Source of the DNA: Nymphaea colorata
Taxonomy: Eukaryota; Streptophyta; Magnoliopsida; Nymphaeales; Nymphaeaceae
Direction: 5' to 3'
NCBI RefSeq assembly: GCF_008831285.2
Contig: NC_045149.1
Span: forward strand, 19,545,035 to 19,609,034
DNA length: 64,000 nucleotides
A program made the translations under genes and the position numbers. A model generated the notes under the pieces. The model worked only from the letters and a program-made list of their open reading frames with translations, ran no database searches and was not told the DNA's origin. Shown here piece after piece: positions 9,621 to 19,738 of this stretch (positions within the stretch are counted from its first letter, which is position 1; the number at the start of each line of letters is the position of its first letter).

Positions 9621-11190
9621 TAAGACCGTAAAGAAGATGAAATCTTTTAATAAGAATGTTAAATCTACTTAAGATTAAGAAGCCCGGATATCAAAGTACA
9701 GAGATCTTACTTTCTAGATGTACCAGGATCCCATAAAGGATGCATTCAATATCATATACACTAGTTACAAACTGAGACATTTCCGTATTGTTATTATTGG
9801 AGGAGCAACCTTTAGTATAATTATCAGCATTAATTCGCCGGAACTGGCCTTAATTAATGTCCAACTAAAATCGCCACAATGGCAAAATGATTCAATTCCA
9901 TCGCCGATATGTTCAAGAATGTCATTCAATTCCATCGCCTATATATTCAAGAATGTTATCCATCAACTTTGACATATTTTTAAAAATATTTTAAATCTTT
10001 TTAATGATGTGTTGTACATTGCTTTACATTTATTCTTTTCAAAAATAAGTCTTTTGTACTTTTGACTGCTTCTTAATTAACCTATTCTGATTCAGCTGAA
10101 TAGGCCTTTTCAAAGAACTGCATAATAGGGGCCGAGAAAAGTGAGGACATAGTGTAGGCAATTGCCCACACAGGCCAACAAAAAATGGCTATTTTTAAAT
10201 TGAAATTTTGTAGTTTTTTTTTTTAATTTAGATATAAGTGCCCCTTAAAAATCTAAAATTATATAACTAGTGCCTTTTTGTTAAAATTTCCTGAATCCAC
10301 CCCCTGGTGATTGGATTCCCACTCTCAAAAATGGTTTCTTGTACTTTGGACAGGATAAGGGAGTAAATCATCAAATTGCTTGCTGCTAATATCACCCCAT
10401 ATTAGATAAATTTCTGATTAAGTCTCTTGATGACTCCGCCTGCATTTTATTGTTAACTAACTTAAGAAGCATCAAAAATACAATTTTCCATTAAAAATAT
10501 TGGCAAAGGGTCTGTACATGCGAAGCCTTAAGCTTACTGATAACACTAACATATAGAAGCTGTTTGGTAACAATAACACACAATTAATGTCCCGTGAATT
10601 TGGCCCAATAAAATAAAGCAGATTTATAGTGCACTATAACAAGTATAATAATATATTAATACTGCCAAATGGCCACATTTGCGTTGCAAACGGGCTCGGA
10701 TTTAATATAGTGAAACACACTGGAATCTAGGTATAAATTGGATTTGGTTCAGTAGGAGTTTGCAAAATCCTCAAACTTGGATCTTATACCTATTGCAACT
10801 GTAAACCCACGTCACATTTTTTAAGACACTGATTATTAGTTGCTTATGAACAAGTTTCTCTGAGATTGATGATATTGAACCAAAATTAAAAAGATGAAAA
10901 TCTGTTTCATGATATCTTGAACCAACATAACTTGCACAAGTAAAAGAATACATTTAATTTCTTGTAGGGTGTCATTGCTTCACAGCAGTTCTGTGGTTCT
11001 TTTTTCAAACATGTAACGTGGATTTAGAATCAACACTACTGATTCATCTTACATCAAGATTTTTAATGCTGTGAAACCAAAGTCTTCCCACAGTTTTTCA
11101 GAATTACATGTGAAAGTGGTATCCATTTAAATTATGCAATCGTTGGAAGCGCCGCCTATGGGCCATCACTGCCAGATCAAGGATCTAAAA
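9621..11190. other. Intergenic region between FAR1 relic and GRP-B
   Basis: No supportable gene. Contains repeat family A copy 3 (10126-10306). The last roughly 90 bases (from 11105) resemble sequence upstream of GRP-A (GTATCCATT..., CTATGGGCCA) and belong to the GRP-B promoter. Confidence 0.5.
10126..10306. repeat. Repeat family A, copy 3
   Basis: It starts TAGGGGCCGAGA, has the core GTGTAGGCAATTGCCCACAC, an AT-rich middle, and ends GAATCCACCCCCTG. The starts and ends are imperfect inverted repeats, as in the other copies. Confidence 0.5.
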
Positions 11191-11192
11191 CT

Positions 11193-11256
11193 GCATTTAT
11201 GGTGGCATTGAAGCGCATCAACCGTCCACAGGCGTTCTTCTGCTGTATAAGTAACA
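11193..11256 (+). promoter_or_regulatory. Conserved proximal promoter block of GRP-B with TATA box
   Basis: Shares GCATTTAT, GGCATTGAAGCGC, CCGTCCACAG and CTGCTGTATAAGTAAC with the GRP-A and GRP-C blocks. TATAAG is at 11247-11252, 119 bases before the ATG. Confidence 0.8.
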
Positions 11257-11365
11257 CCCATGCAGCCACCGCCACTCCCACACCAGCGTCTTTCTCTCTT
11301 AAGGAAAGAGTAGCTAGCGCTTGCAGTGAGAGTGCAGAGAATAGCAGGGATACTAGAAAAGAGAG

Positions 11366-11899
11366 ATGGGGAAGATGGTCTTGGTGGCAGCGATGGCTTC
11401 CCTTATGGTGGCCACTGTATTCGCTAGGGACATGCCTAGCGACGCTGGCTTGGGAGATGAGAAAAACTTCATTGCGGGTAGTGGCATTGGCGCGGCTGGC
11501 GGTCTGGGTGGGCTTGGCGGGATTGGTGGTGCTGCTGGAGGACTCGGTGGCGTTGGTGGTCTGGGTGGGCTTGGTGGAGCTGCTGGTGGGCTCGGTGGGA
11601 TTGGTGGTGCTGCTGGAGGACTCGGTGGCGTTGGTGGGCTCGGCGGACTTGGTGGAGCTGCTGGTGGGCTCGGAGGACTTGGTGGAGCTGCTGGTGGTCT
11701 CGGCGGGATTGGTGGAGCTGCTGGTGGGCTTGGTGGACTTGGTGGAGCTGCTGGTGGGCTTGGCGGACTTGGTGGAGCTGCTGGTGGGCTCGGTGGTGCT
11801 GCTGGAGGTCTCGGTGGCGTTGGTGGACTCGGCGGACTTGGTGGTGGAGTGGCTGGCGGAGCTGGCGCCGGTGGCCTTGGTGGTGGTATCATTCCGTGA
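11366..11899 (+). CDS. GRP-B: secreted glycine-rich cell-wall-type protein
   Basis: A single-exon frame of 177 residues beginning MGKMVLVAAM. The signal peptide covers about residues 1-20 (ending TVFA before RDMPSD). The family motif RDMPSDAGLGDEKNFI follows, then repeats dominated by GGLGG, GGAAGG and GGIGG, and the terminus GGAGAGGLGGGIIP. Compared with GRP-A it lacks the VGPFGIPFAG linker, so the repeat region starts soon after the N-terminal motif. The 5' flank (about 120 bases) aligns well with that of GRP-A, more extensively than with GRP-C, so A and B look like the more recent pair. After the stop, GCGGTATCATTCCGTG repeats the end of the coding sequence, a small local duplication. The opposite frame rich in PPSPP is a shadow. 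Confidence 0.88.
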   Translation: MGKMVLVAAMASLMVATVFARDMPSDAGLGDEKNFIAGSGIGAAGGLGGLGGIGGAAGGLGGVGGLGGLGGAAGGLGGIGGAAGGLGGVGGLGGLGGAAGGLGGLGGAAGGLGGIGGAAGGLGGLGGAAGGLGGLGGAAGGLGGAAGGLGGVGGLGGLGGGVAGGAGAGGLGGGIIP

Positions 11900-12964
11900 G
11901 CGGTATCATTCCGTGGGCGGTGGTCAGATTCGACCTGCTAGTTTTGGCCCTTGTGGCTGGTTTGTCGAAGAACAAGGATTAACAAGGTGGTTTTGATCAT
12001 TACAATGTGATTTTTTTCTTTTTCGCTTTCTTCTCCCTCTCTTTGCATCCCCTCCTCTTTCTTTTCTTTCGCTGGTCCGCGGAGTTTGGTGTCTGAGAGC
12101 TCAAGAAATGGCGTAAGCATACTTGCATGCCAATTGTAAGCTGCTGTTATTCATTAATCAAAGGCAACGCATTGCGTTTTCTCTCATATTTCTCTCAACT
12201 TTTTCAATTAATCGGATCGGTTGACATCCTTAATGATCCTCTCATGCAAGGCACTCGTAGAACTGTACGTGCAATTCATTATGTAATTGAGCTTAAAGCA
12301 ACAAAGCTGGTCATATGCTCGATACCTGCAGCTGAAATGACAAAAAATATCTTTAAAAATATCCAAAAGAAAGAAAGCACATTACAAGGACAAAATGGAA
12401 AAATGAAATAGAAGGGAAATATGGTGCTTGTTGAGGCCGTTGATCGAATTCATCTGATGTGCTCATCGGTCCAACGAGATTGAGTTGCATGCACATAACC
12501 ACACAAGCAACAAATATACACCAAAAGGGAGATGGAGTATTTTTGAATTTTTTTATAAACTAGTAGACATTTTACACTTTGTTTTGGAAGATTTTTTTAC
12601 CCTTTAATCTTTTTTGTAGTTTAATTAGCGCATTTTGGTCATTACATACGCCTGTGCATGAAAAAATCCTTAAGGGGTGTGCATATCAATGCACGCCAGA
12701 TGAAAAACTAGACATCTATATCAAATTTAATTTGTCAAATCTACTTATGAAATTAGAAATTCATTGCTTACCAAACTTAATAAGCTTTCACCGAATCCTG
12801 AGTAATCGCTAGTTTTTCAGTAACGCTTTAAAAAACATTGCAATTCTCCGCACTTGGCTGACCCTACAAACCGAACGGAAAAGCCTCTTTTCTAGAAGCA
12901 TGTATCTTCGCATATGCCTGCATAATGTCTTGACATGAATCTTTGTGCTTTATGTTGGAAGTTC

Positions 12965-13046
12965 ATGATCTATGTTAGAAGAACCGACTGTAACATGTTT
13001 TGTTAATGATCTATGTTAGAAGAACCGACTGTAACATGTTTTGTTC
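12965..13046. repeat. 41-bp tandem duplication
   Basis: ATGATCTATGTTAGAAGAAC and the following CGACTGTAACATGTTTTGTT occur twice with a 41-base period, almost identical. The location is intergenic. Confidence 0.9.
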
Positions 13047-13620
13047 ATGATCTGATTCCCATGAAAAAAAAAAAAAACTAAGTGGTAGGCGTGTCTATAT
13101 TAGGCAAATTTGTGATTTTAGTGTTTTTCATTTTAAAACAAATTAAGAAGCATCGGAAATATTATTCAATTTGCAGCAGGAAGAAAAAAATTGGGCAAAT
13201 ATACATGTAAAAACTTGATAACCTTATGATAAAGTAACACAGAAGCGCTAGCTAAATGATCCCCAAGGAGTAACTGAGCTTGTATGCATCTATCTTTTCA
13301 TAGATCTTTCAGGTTCAATTTTACATTATCTGGTCATTTGGGTAAGTGCCATCTTGCTTAATGACTATGGGCTTAAGAAGATAATCTCTCTATAATGAAC
13401 ATTAACCATAAATAGATGAAATATGTATTGCTACTTTATTCGCCCAGAATGGAAACATGATAAAAATGTCACGTTTCATTAACATATAACTTTCGTTTCG
13501 TCGATCGGTTCCATCCATCATGTGCCCTTTGGACGTTTTCAATTGATTAGCAGCGCCTTGATCATGTGAATCGACAACCAGAACAACTTCAAGTGACTAG
13601 AAATTCAAAGATATCATAAT

Positions 13621-13800
13621 GGGGCGGAGGCACATGTGGGCATTCGCCCACACAGTCTAAAAAATCTAAGTTATTTGCACATTGGTACTTTCCAATAATG
13701 AATTTATTCACATACTGCGTGCCTCTTAATTATTTGACTCGTAGCTTCAAGAGAAAATTTTTTTATTAACAAACTGTAGTTCATACTCCCGCAGCATCCA
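13621..13800. repeat. Repeat family A, copy 4
   Basis: It starts GGGGCGGAGGCACATGTGGG, has core GGGCATTCGCCCACAC and an AT-rich middle, and ends near CTCCCGCAGCATCC. More diverged than the other copies; the right end is uncertain. Confidence 0.4.
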
Positions 13801-16452
13801 TGGCTAATACTTATTGCGAAGAACCCCCACTCCCCACCTTCCCCGGTAGTTCATCGTCGGGAGCATGAAAAGAGTGCAACAGTCTGGAAAAGAAAGAAAA
13901 TAGATGTAGCAGACTTTTCAGTCACATTGAGAGCGCCAGTTTATTCGAGATGGGGAATCCAATGCCACCCCGTCCATCTAGCTTTCAAGCTGGACCCGCA
14001 GATTCCTATGAAATCTGATGATATTGGCCGTTTATTTTTGGTCCTGCAGTTATATATATATATAAAATAGTCACTCTAAATTAATGGATACTAAAAACAC
14101 CAATCTATATCATTTGGTTTATCAAGTTAAACGGTTGAGAAAAAAACAAAAAAAAAGTGATTTAATTCGTTTTTTTTTCAACTGTCCTATCTATCATCAT
14201 AAATTCAGATGGTATTCTTGAGTTGAGTAATTTTGACTATTCAGAGTCACCATTCAATCGTCCCTTATATAGATTTACGGATTTTTTTTTTTTTATCTAG
14301 ATAGAGAAATCCTTAGATCTCTCAAAGCATAGTGATTGTGGTTGGAAAGTGACAGATGGCAGGAGGAATTCAGCTTTTGAATAATGCAAACATTAAATTT
14401 GAGGTGACCGAGCGACGTGAGGTTGAACATGTAGACTTTTAGGTAGGCACGATGCCTCTCTTGGCATCCACTGTAGGGTCTCTGAGAGCAATGGATTTGA
14501 CATTACGACGAGGGTGTGTTGTAACCACTGAGAGTTATGAAGAGACAAGGACATCCAGAAGTAGAGCAAACCAAACATGGATTGAAGCTTCACTCGGATC
14601 ACAGTTAGGGGTGAAGCCAAGATTAGTAGGGGAAACAGTTTAACTTCTAGATTTGAAGCCAAATTAAACCTGAATGCACACATAATACAACTAAAAATTT
14701 TTAATTTTTCACGTCCTATTTACAGTAACGGATACAAAAGGTATTTTGATAATTTATTAAAAAGAAATGTTTTTTATAGTTATTCTATTTTCTTTCATTT
14801 TCAATTTTGTCTTTACAGATCTGCGTTTTACACGACAACTTTGTTTTTTCTTCTTATGTTGTTCTGGTAAAAAAGTTAGTATACAACATTTCATTTTTCA
14901 AGCTCTATTTATACCACATTGCATAAGATTTCGTGGTTGTTTTTCTTACGCACACAGATCACGAGCGTAACTTAAGATCTGGAAATCACAAAATATTGAA
15001 GGGTAGAACAAAATGTTCCGCCAAAAGTTCTATCTGAACACTGACCTATTGGAGATAAACTATGACGAAGCTGTCCTTGCATTCTGATACTTGTTCGAAG
15101 CAATGCAAAGATACGCTCTTTGAATGGCTACAAACCAAAGAATATGTCGATAAAAGAAGAGAAGATCCTTCTTCCACGGACTCGCAGAGAACAAACATAT
15201 AGAGCTCGAACATGAATGACAATACGGAAAGAAATTCTTGGCACATGTTCTCTTTCTACTTCTGACTCCATTTTCCGGAGTTAAAGAAACAAAACCAGGT
15301 GCTGTATCTGTTATCAATCAAAGAACTGCAGCTGTCCCCATGATCATCTCCATTAGCAGGGTCTGAAGGAGAAAGGCCAACCTTTTTTTATCTTGTATCA
15401 ATAGAAAAAATACTGCAGGCTTTGACAGCACTACTCCCATCCGATCTACTAATTTGTTGCAGAAGACAAGAACCCTGTCTACTCTGTCAACCTTTACTCT
15501 TGTGTTTGCTCCCTGCACGACACAGAACATGACCAATTTCCCACGCCAAATCATAGGTCGGATCTTGTCATCCTCATGGGAGTGACTCCCCATATCTGGA
15601 TCTCATCCTTGCATGTGGTTTCGATTAATTTGAACCCCACAAATATAATTCCCACGGGCCCATTTCCTTTGACTTGAGATTCACATTTACTTTTAAGAAA
15701 AGATCAAAAGTGAAAATAAGTTTTGTTCAATAACTAAACTACTCGTGAAGATAGATTTCTCTTTTTTTTTAGGTAGACTCACATAATCTTGTTTACGTGT
15801 ATATAATATGTTATATTTGTTGCAATTGCACATACGGTAGCAGGTTTATCATAGTTTATGTTGCAGTTTTTCAGAGGAAATGAAAATTCTAATTCCTTGA
15901 AAGGCAGCTGAAAATAAGATCACAGTGTAATTTCTCAAGAATCAGCTCTCGCTTTTTTGTTTTTATTTTAGCAAAATGGATGTTATGGAGAGCAATTTGC
16001 AGGTCATTCTTACACATAAAAGACGTTAATCAGAAGCTGCCAATAAGGTCATCTAGCTAAATGAGACTAACCAAAGTCAGATTATTCGGTTTCAATGGAA
16101 TTTCCTTCTTCACAGAATTCTCCTTTTCCATATCTAACAATGCAGAAATGTGTCGTGAATACTGGCATTGTTGTCGTATCCTTGGACAATTTCTCTACAC
16201 AATACAGCAGAGATACCGTTTGTTGTGCATGGGGCCGAGATGTTGCAGACCTATTGATTTGATTGATACTATTCCCATATGTATATATAATTGAATGATG
16301 ACTCTAGTTTTTTGGAATCACTCAGTTATAAACTCAAAGCTGTCTGATCTGATCTAACATGATGAATGATAAAAAAAAACAATGAGAAGGAAGTGATTGG
16401 CATTTAGTATCAGTTCACTTCTTTATTTTTCTCTCCACCATCTATCTACTTT

Positions 16453-16512
16453 AAATGAATGTCCTTAGCTAGATAGGTGAGTGACTTTATGACCAAAGTC
16501 ACTCATTCATTT
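16453..16512. repeat. Imperfect hairpin
   Basis: GAGTGACTTT (16479-16488) and AAAGTCACTC (16495-16504) form a perfect 10-base stem with the loop ATGACC. The stem continues outward as AAATGAATG (16453-16461) and CATTCATTT (16504-16512), with about 17 unpaired bases in the left arm. No known miRNA is recognised in it. Confidence 0.6.
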
Positions 16513-17311
16513 ACTCAATGCCTCAGGATTAACATTAGTGGAAAATATATAATATGATAGAGTAGAAGGACTTGACCACGAGTGCGTTGATCAGAAGGGG
16601 AGAGTCAATGATTGAGGACAAATGTGCCAGGTTGGTCGCTGACAATCTCTCTGTAAAGTCCAATGGATCAGCCAGAGGAAACGAGGGTCCTGTGGGACAT
16701 GGTTTCTGCTGATCAGCCACCTCCCCTTCCCTCCTCCGATTAAATGGCCTTGCCTTTACTCACCTTCACTGCCATGGACGACAACAGCAGAGCGTTCGCC
16801 GACTGCTTCTTTCTCCACATTATATTTTAGAGAGAGAGAGAGCGTCCATTGCCAGCAGTACAGTCTAAAAGGTGAGTCTCCTGTAACTTCTCGAGATGCT
16901 TCCTCTCTCCCTCTCTCTCAACACATATATCTCACCAACAGTAAGAAATTAATACGGTGAGTTATTGACGCAACTTGGAAAAACTGACTGCGAACAAATA
17001 AATGAGCTCCACATGATTTGAGTGCAAGGAAATTACGGCATCAGTTTCTTTACGTATATGAAGATTGTAGTTCTTAGTTCGTCGTAAGTCATCCGGCTAT
17101 TACAAGTAGCCAGACATCCGTTATTTTTTGTTGAGGATTCTAAAATTTGCTTGCAAATCGTGTCCACTCATTCCATTGTTAAGGGAATTAAGGGAGGCCG
17201 TAATACTTTAAATCCTGAGATTACTTTCTTAGTTGTATCGGAATTTTTAGTTAACATAGATTCAAGCAAGCAAACATGATTTTAGTGGGAAAAACAGACA
17301 CACACGCACAG

Positions 17312-17368
<57 letters not shown>
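17312..17368. repeat. (AT)n microsatellite
   Basis: About 57 bases of TA repeats, preceded by a short CACACGCACA run. Confidence 0.95.
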
Positions 17369-17371
<3 letters not shown>

Positions 17372-17651
17372 GTAAGTCCCAGAGACCCATAAAAATTGAT
17401 TAGTAAAGCAATTATCTTATATGATCCAACATTATGGATATGATCTTGAGAATTTTGGTGAGATACATGTATTAAGTTAATTTGTTTTTAGACTAATAAT
17501 GTTTTAACATAACAGAAAGTGGACGGCCATTATAACATCAAAATTTACTAGTAAGGAAATGAATATTTTTTATGGAATGTTCATATTTTATTAAGAATTT
17601 AACAGGTCAGGTTTTTATCTCTAATATAAGTGGTTTGAAATATATACATTT

Positions 17652-17652
17652 T

Positions 17653-17712
<60 letters not shown>
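17652..17712. repeat. Compound microsatellite (CA)n(TA)n(GA)n
   Basis: Three dinucleotide tracts of roughly 22, 18 and 21 bases join directly. A further TA tract follows at 17750-17786. Confidence 0.95.
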
Positions 17713-17713
<1 letters not shown>

Positions 17714-17749
17714 TTTCAACTACCTGCTCCTTTACCTATATTATTTTTG

Positions 17750-17791
<42 letters not shown>

Positions 17792-18500
17792 CTATCTAAT
17801 CTGATCAGGATTGATAAATGGTTAAAAGTAAAGCAAGAAGAAAAATATGGGAAATAACATTAAATGATGAAAATGCCAAACACTTTTTCCTCTTGTCTTG
17901 TTTTTAATTATCAATCATGGATGAAACAGCTTTAGTTAGATAGTTGGGTAACTCTTAAAAGACTTTTTGCTAAACAGTTGAATTATTCTAAAAATAACAT
18001 AATTAAAAAACTAAGTCACGTTATATGTAAATCGTTGACTCCTTTCATTTATAACGGCACGTCGTACAACTAACAGCCTCACAGTTAAGGCATGAGAAAC
18101 ACAAGAGCTCAAACTTCACTATCTTGACGGCAGACGCCATTGCCCTGTCCAATGCCGATGCAGTCTCTGTTCTCAAATACCAATCTAAATTTAATGCAGC
18201 CATTTACCATTTCCAGATTTAGACTCCCTGTGATCTAAAGGTGATCTTCTTCGTCATTGTCTCCCAATAAAGGGCTGTCATGCCTGTGGAAGAGCCGCTG
18301 ATCGATCGATTCAAGCCTCCTTCTGCTTTGCAGGTAGAAAAGATTGGAAGCTGCAGACCACCAAGTGTCTGCACTGTAGAGAGAGAAAGAGAGGGAGAGA
18401 TTTAACTTGGCCGAGCTGTAAGTTGGTCAGTGGATCAGAGCAAGTGTGTGGGCTCATTTATTTACCCCGCTTCCGATCTCGCACGAATATCGCGACACCA

Positions 18501-18563
18501 GCATTTATTCCGGCATTGAAGCGCCCCAACTGTCCACAGACCTTCCGTTGCTGTATAAGTAAA
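18501..18563 (+). promoter_or_regulatory. Conserved proximal promoter block of GRP-C with TATA box
   Basis: Shares GCATTTAT, GGCATTGAAGCGC, CAACTGTCCACAGACC and TTGCTGTATAAGTAAA with GRP-A and GRP-B. TATAAG is at 18554-18559, 133 bases before the ATG. Confidence 0.8.
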
Positions 18564-18686
18564 CCAAGTGCAGACGCCCCTCCTTCCACCCCAGTGTCTT
18601 TCTCGGCTTTGGAAAGCGTAGTGTTTGAGAGCGAGAGAGTGTGACTGTAAGTGTGGAGAGTGGAAGTAGAGGAGAGGAAGGGTGCA

Positions 18687-19262
18687 ATGGCGTCGAAGTT
18701 GGTTTTGGTAGCAGTAGCCTCCCTCTTGGTGGCTGCTGTGTCGGCTAGGGAGATGCCCAGCGACGCTGGGCTAAGAGATGAGAAGAACTTCATCGTTGGT
18801 GGTGGCGTTGGAGGCGCCGGAGGAGTCGGCGGTGTTGCCGGAGTCGGCCCGCTTGGCATTCCTTTCGCTGGGATCGGTGGTGGCGCCGGCGTAGCTGGCG
18901 GAGTTGGTGCAGCGGGCGGTCTCGGTGGGCTTGGTGGACTTGGTGGTGGACTTGGTGGGCTCGGTGGTGGATTGGGTGGACTAGGTGGTGGACTGGGTGG
19001 GCTTGGTGGTGGACTTGGTGGGCTCGGTGGTGGACTGGGTGGACTCGGTGGTGGACTGGGTGGACTCGGTGGTGGACTCGGTGGGCTCGGTGGTGGTGTC
19101 GGTGGACTTGGTGGCGCTGGTGGTGGGCTCGGCGGCCTCGGCGGTGTTGGTGGCCTCGGCGGTGTAGGCGGTGTTGGTGGCCTCGGCGGTGTAGGCGGTG
19201 TTGGTGGCGGAGCGGCCGGCGGAGTTGGCGCTGGTGGCCTTGCTGGTGGTATCATTCCCTGA
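18687..19262 (+). CDS. GRP-C: secreted glycine-rich cell-wall-type protein
   Basis: A single-exon frame of 191 residues starting at the first ATG (MASKLVLVAV). The signal peptide is about residues 1-19 (VAVASLLVAAVSA), with cleavage likely before REMPSDAG. The family motif REMPSDAGLRDEKNFIV is followed by a VGPLGIPFAGIGG linker shared with GRP-A, then about eight units of GLGGLGG (a 21-base DNA repeat, about 18919-19110), then GGVGG repeats and the family terminus GAGGLAGGIIP. It is expected to be secreted and wall-associated, by family inference. It is further from GRP-A and GRP-B than they are from each other in repeat pattern and flanks, but keeps the same promoter block and 3'UTR phrases (GGTGGTTTTGATCA, CTCATGCACTCGTCTAAGTG). 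Confidence 0.88.
   Translation: MASKLVLVAVASLLVAAVSAREMPSDAGLRDEKNFIVGGGVGGAGGVGGVAGVGPLGIPFAGIGGGAGVAGGVGAAGGLGGLGGLGGGLGGLGGGLGGLGGGLGGLGGGLGGLGGGLGGLGGGLGGLGGGLGGLGGGVGGLGGAGGGLGGLGGVGGLGGVGGVGGLGGVGGVGGGAAGGVGAGGLAGGIIP
18919..19110. repeat. In-frame 21-bp minisatellite in GRP-C
   Basis: Codons for GLGGLGG recur about eight times with synonymous variation (GGTGGGCTCGGTGGTGGA type units). Because the unit is a multiple of three, copy-number changes would keep the frame open. Confidence 0.85.
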
Positions 19263-19639
19263 GTGGTAGTTCGCTGGACGTCCTAGTTTTTTTGGAACTT
19301 TTGGTTTGCTTGTCCAAGAATTAACAAGGTGGTTTTGATCAATATTTCTGTGTGATTTTTTTTTTCCTTTCTTTTTCTGTTTCTCATTTCTCTGCTTCTT
19401 CTCTTTGTATTTCCTTCGTTTGCTGGTCCTCAAGGTTTGGTGTATGGGGAGCTCATGCACTCGTCTAAGTGTACGTGCATGTGTGTAAGTTGCTGACCTT
19501 CAGGGCCATTCCATGTAGTTTATCTCTTCTTCTATGAATGCCTGTGAAGCTCTGTGAACTTTCCAAGATACAATGACGCATTTTTAGTAATAAAAGTTGC
19601 TTTATCTTTCAAAGCAGAAAACCAAGCTGTTTGTCTGAG

Positions 19640-19738
19640 TTTTCCTCTCGCTCTCTCTCCCCCTCTCTCTCTCTTATATATATATATATATATATAGATA
19701 GATAGATAGATGGGATAGAGAGAGAGAGAGAGAGAGAA
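19640..19738. repeat. Compound microsatellite (CT)n(AT)n(GATA)n(GA)n
   Basis: CT-rich tract to about 19674, TA repeats to about 19696, GATA repeats to about 19711, then GA repeats to about 19737. It lies downstream of GRP-C, as the (AT)n(AG)n tract lies downstream of GRP-A. Confidence 0.9.

Larger units (their letters stand above)
12100..18410. other. Intergenic region between GRP-B and GRP-C
   Basis: About 6.3 kb without a supportable gene. It contains a 41-bp tandem duplication (12965-13046), repeat family A copy 4 (about 13621-13800), a fragment TAGGGGTGAAGCCAAGATT near 14606 resembling a family A end, sequence near 15230-15600 related to that upstream of GRP-A, a hairpin at 16453-16512, a GA run at about 16831-16844, and long AT, CA and GA microsatellites at 17312-17786. 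Short open frames are AT-rich and show no domain. Confidence 0.5.
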
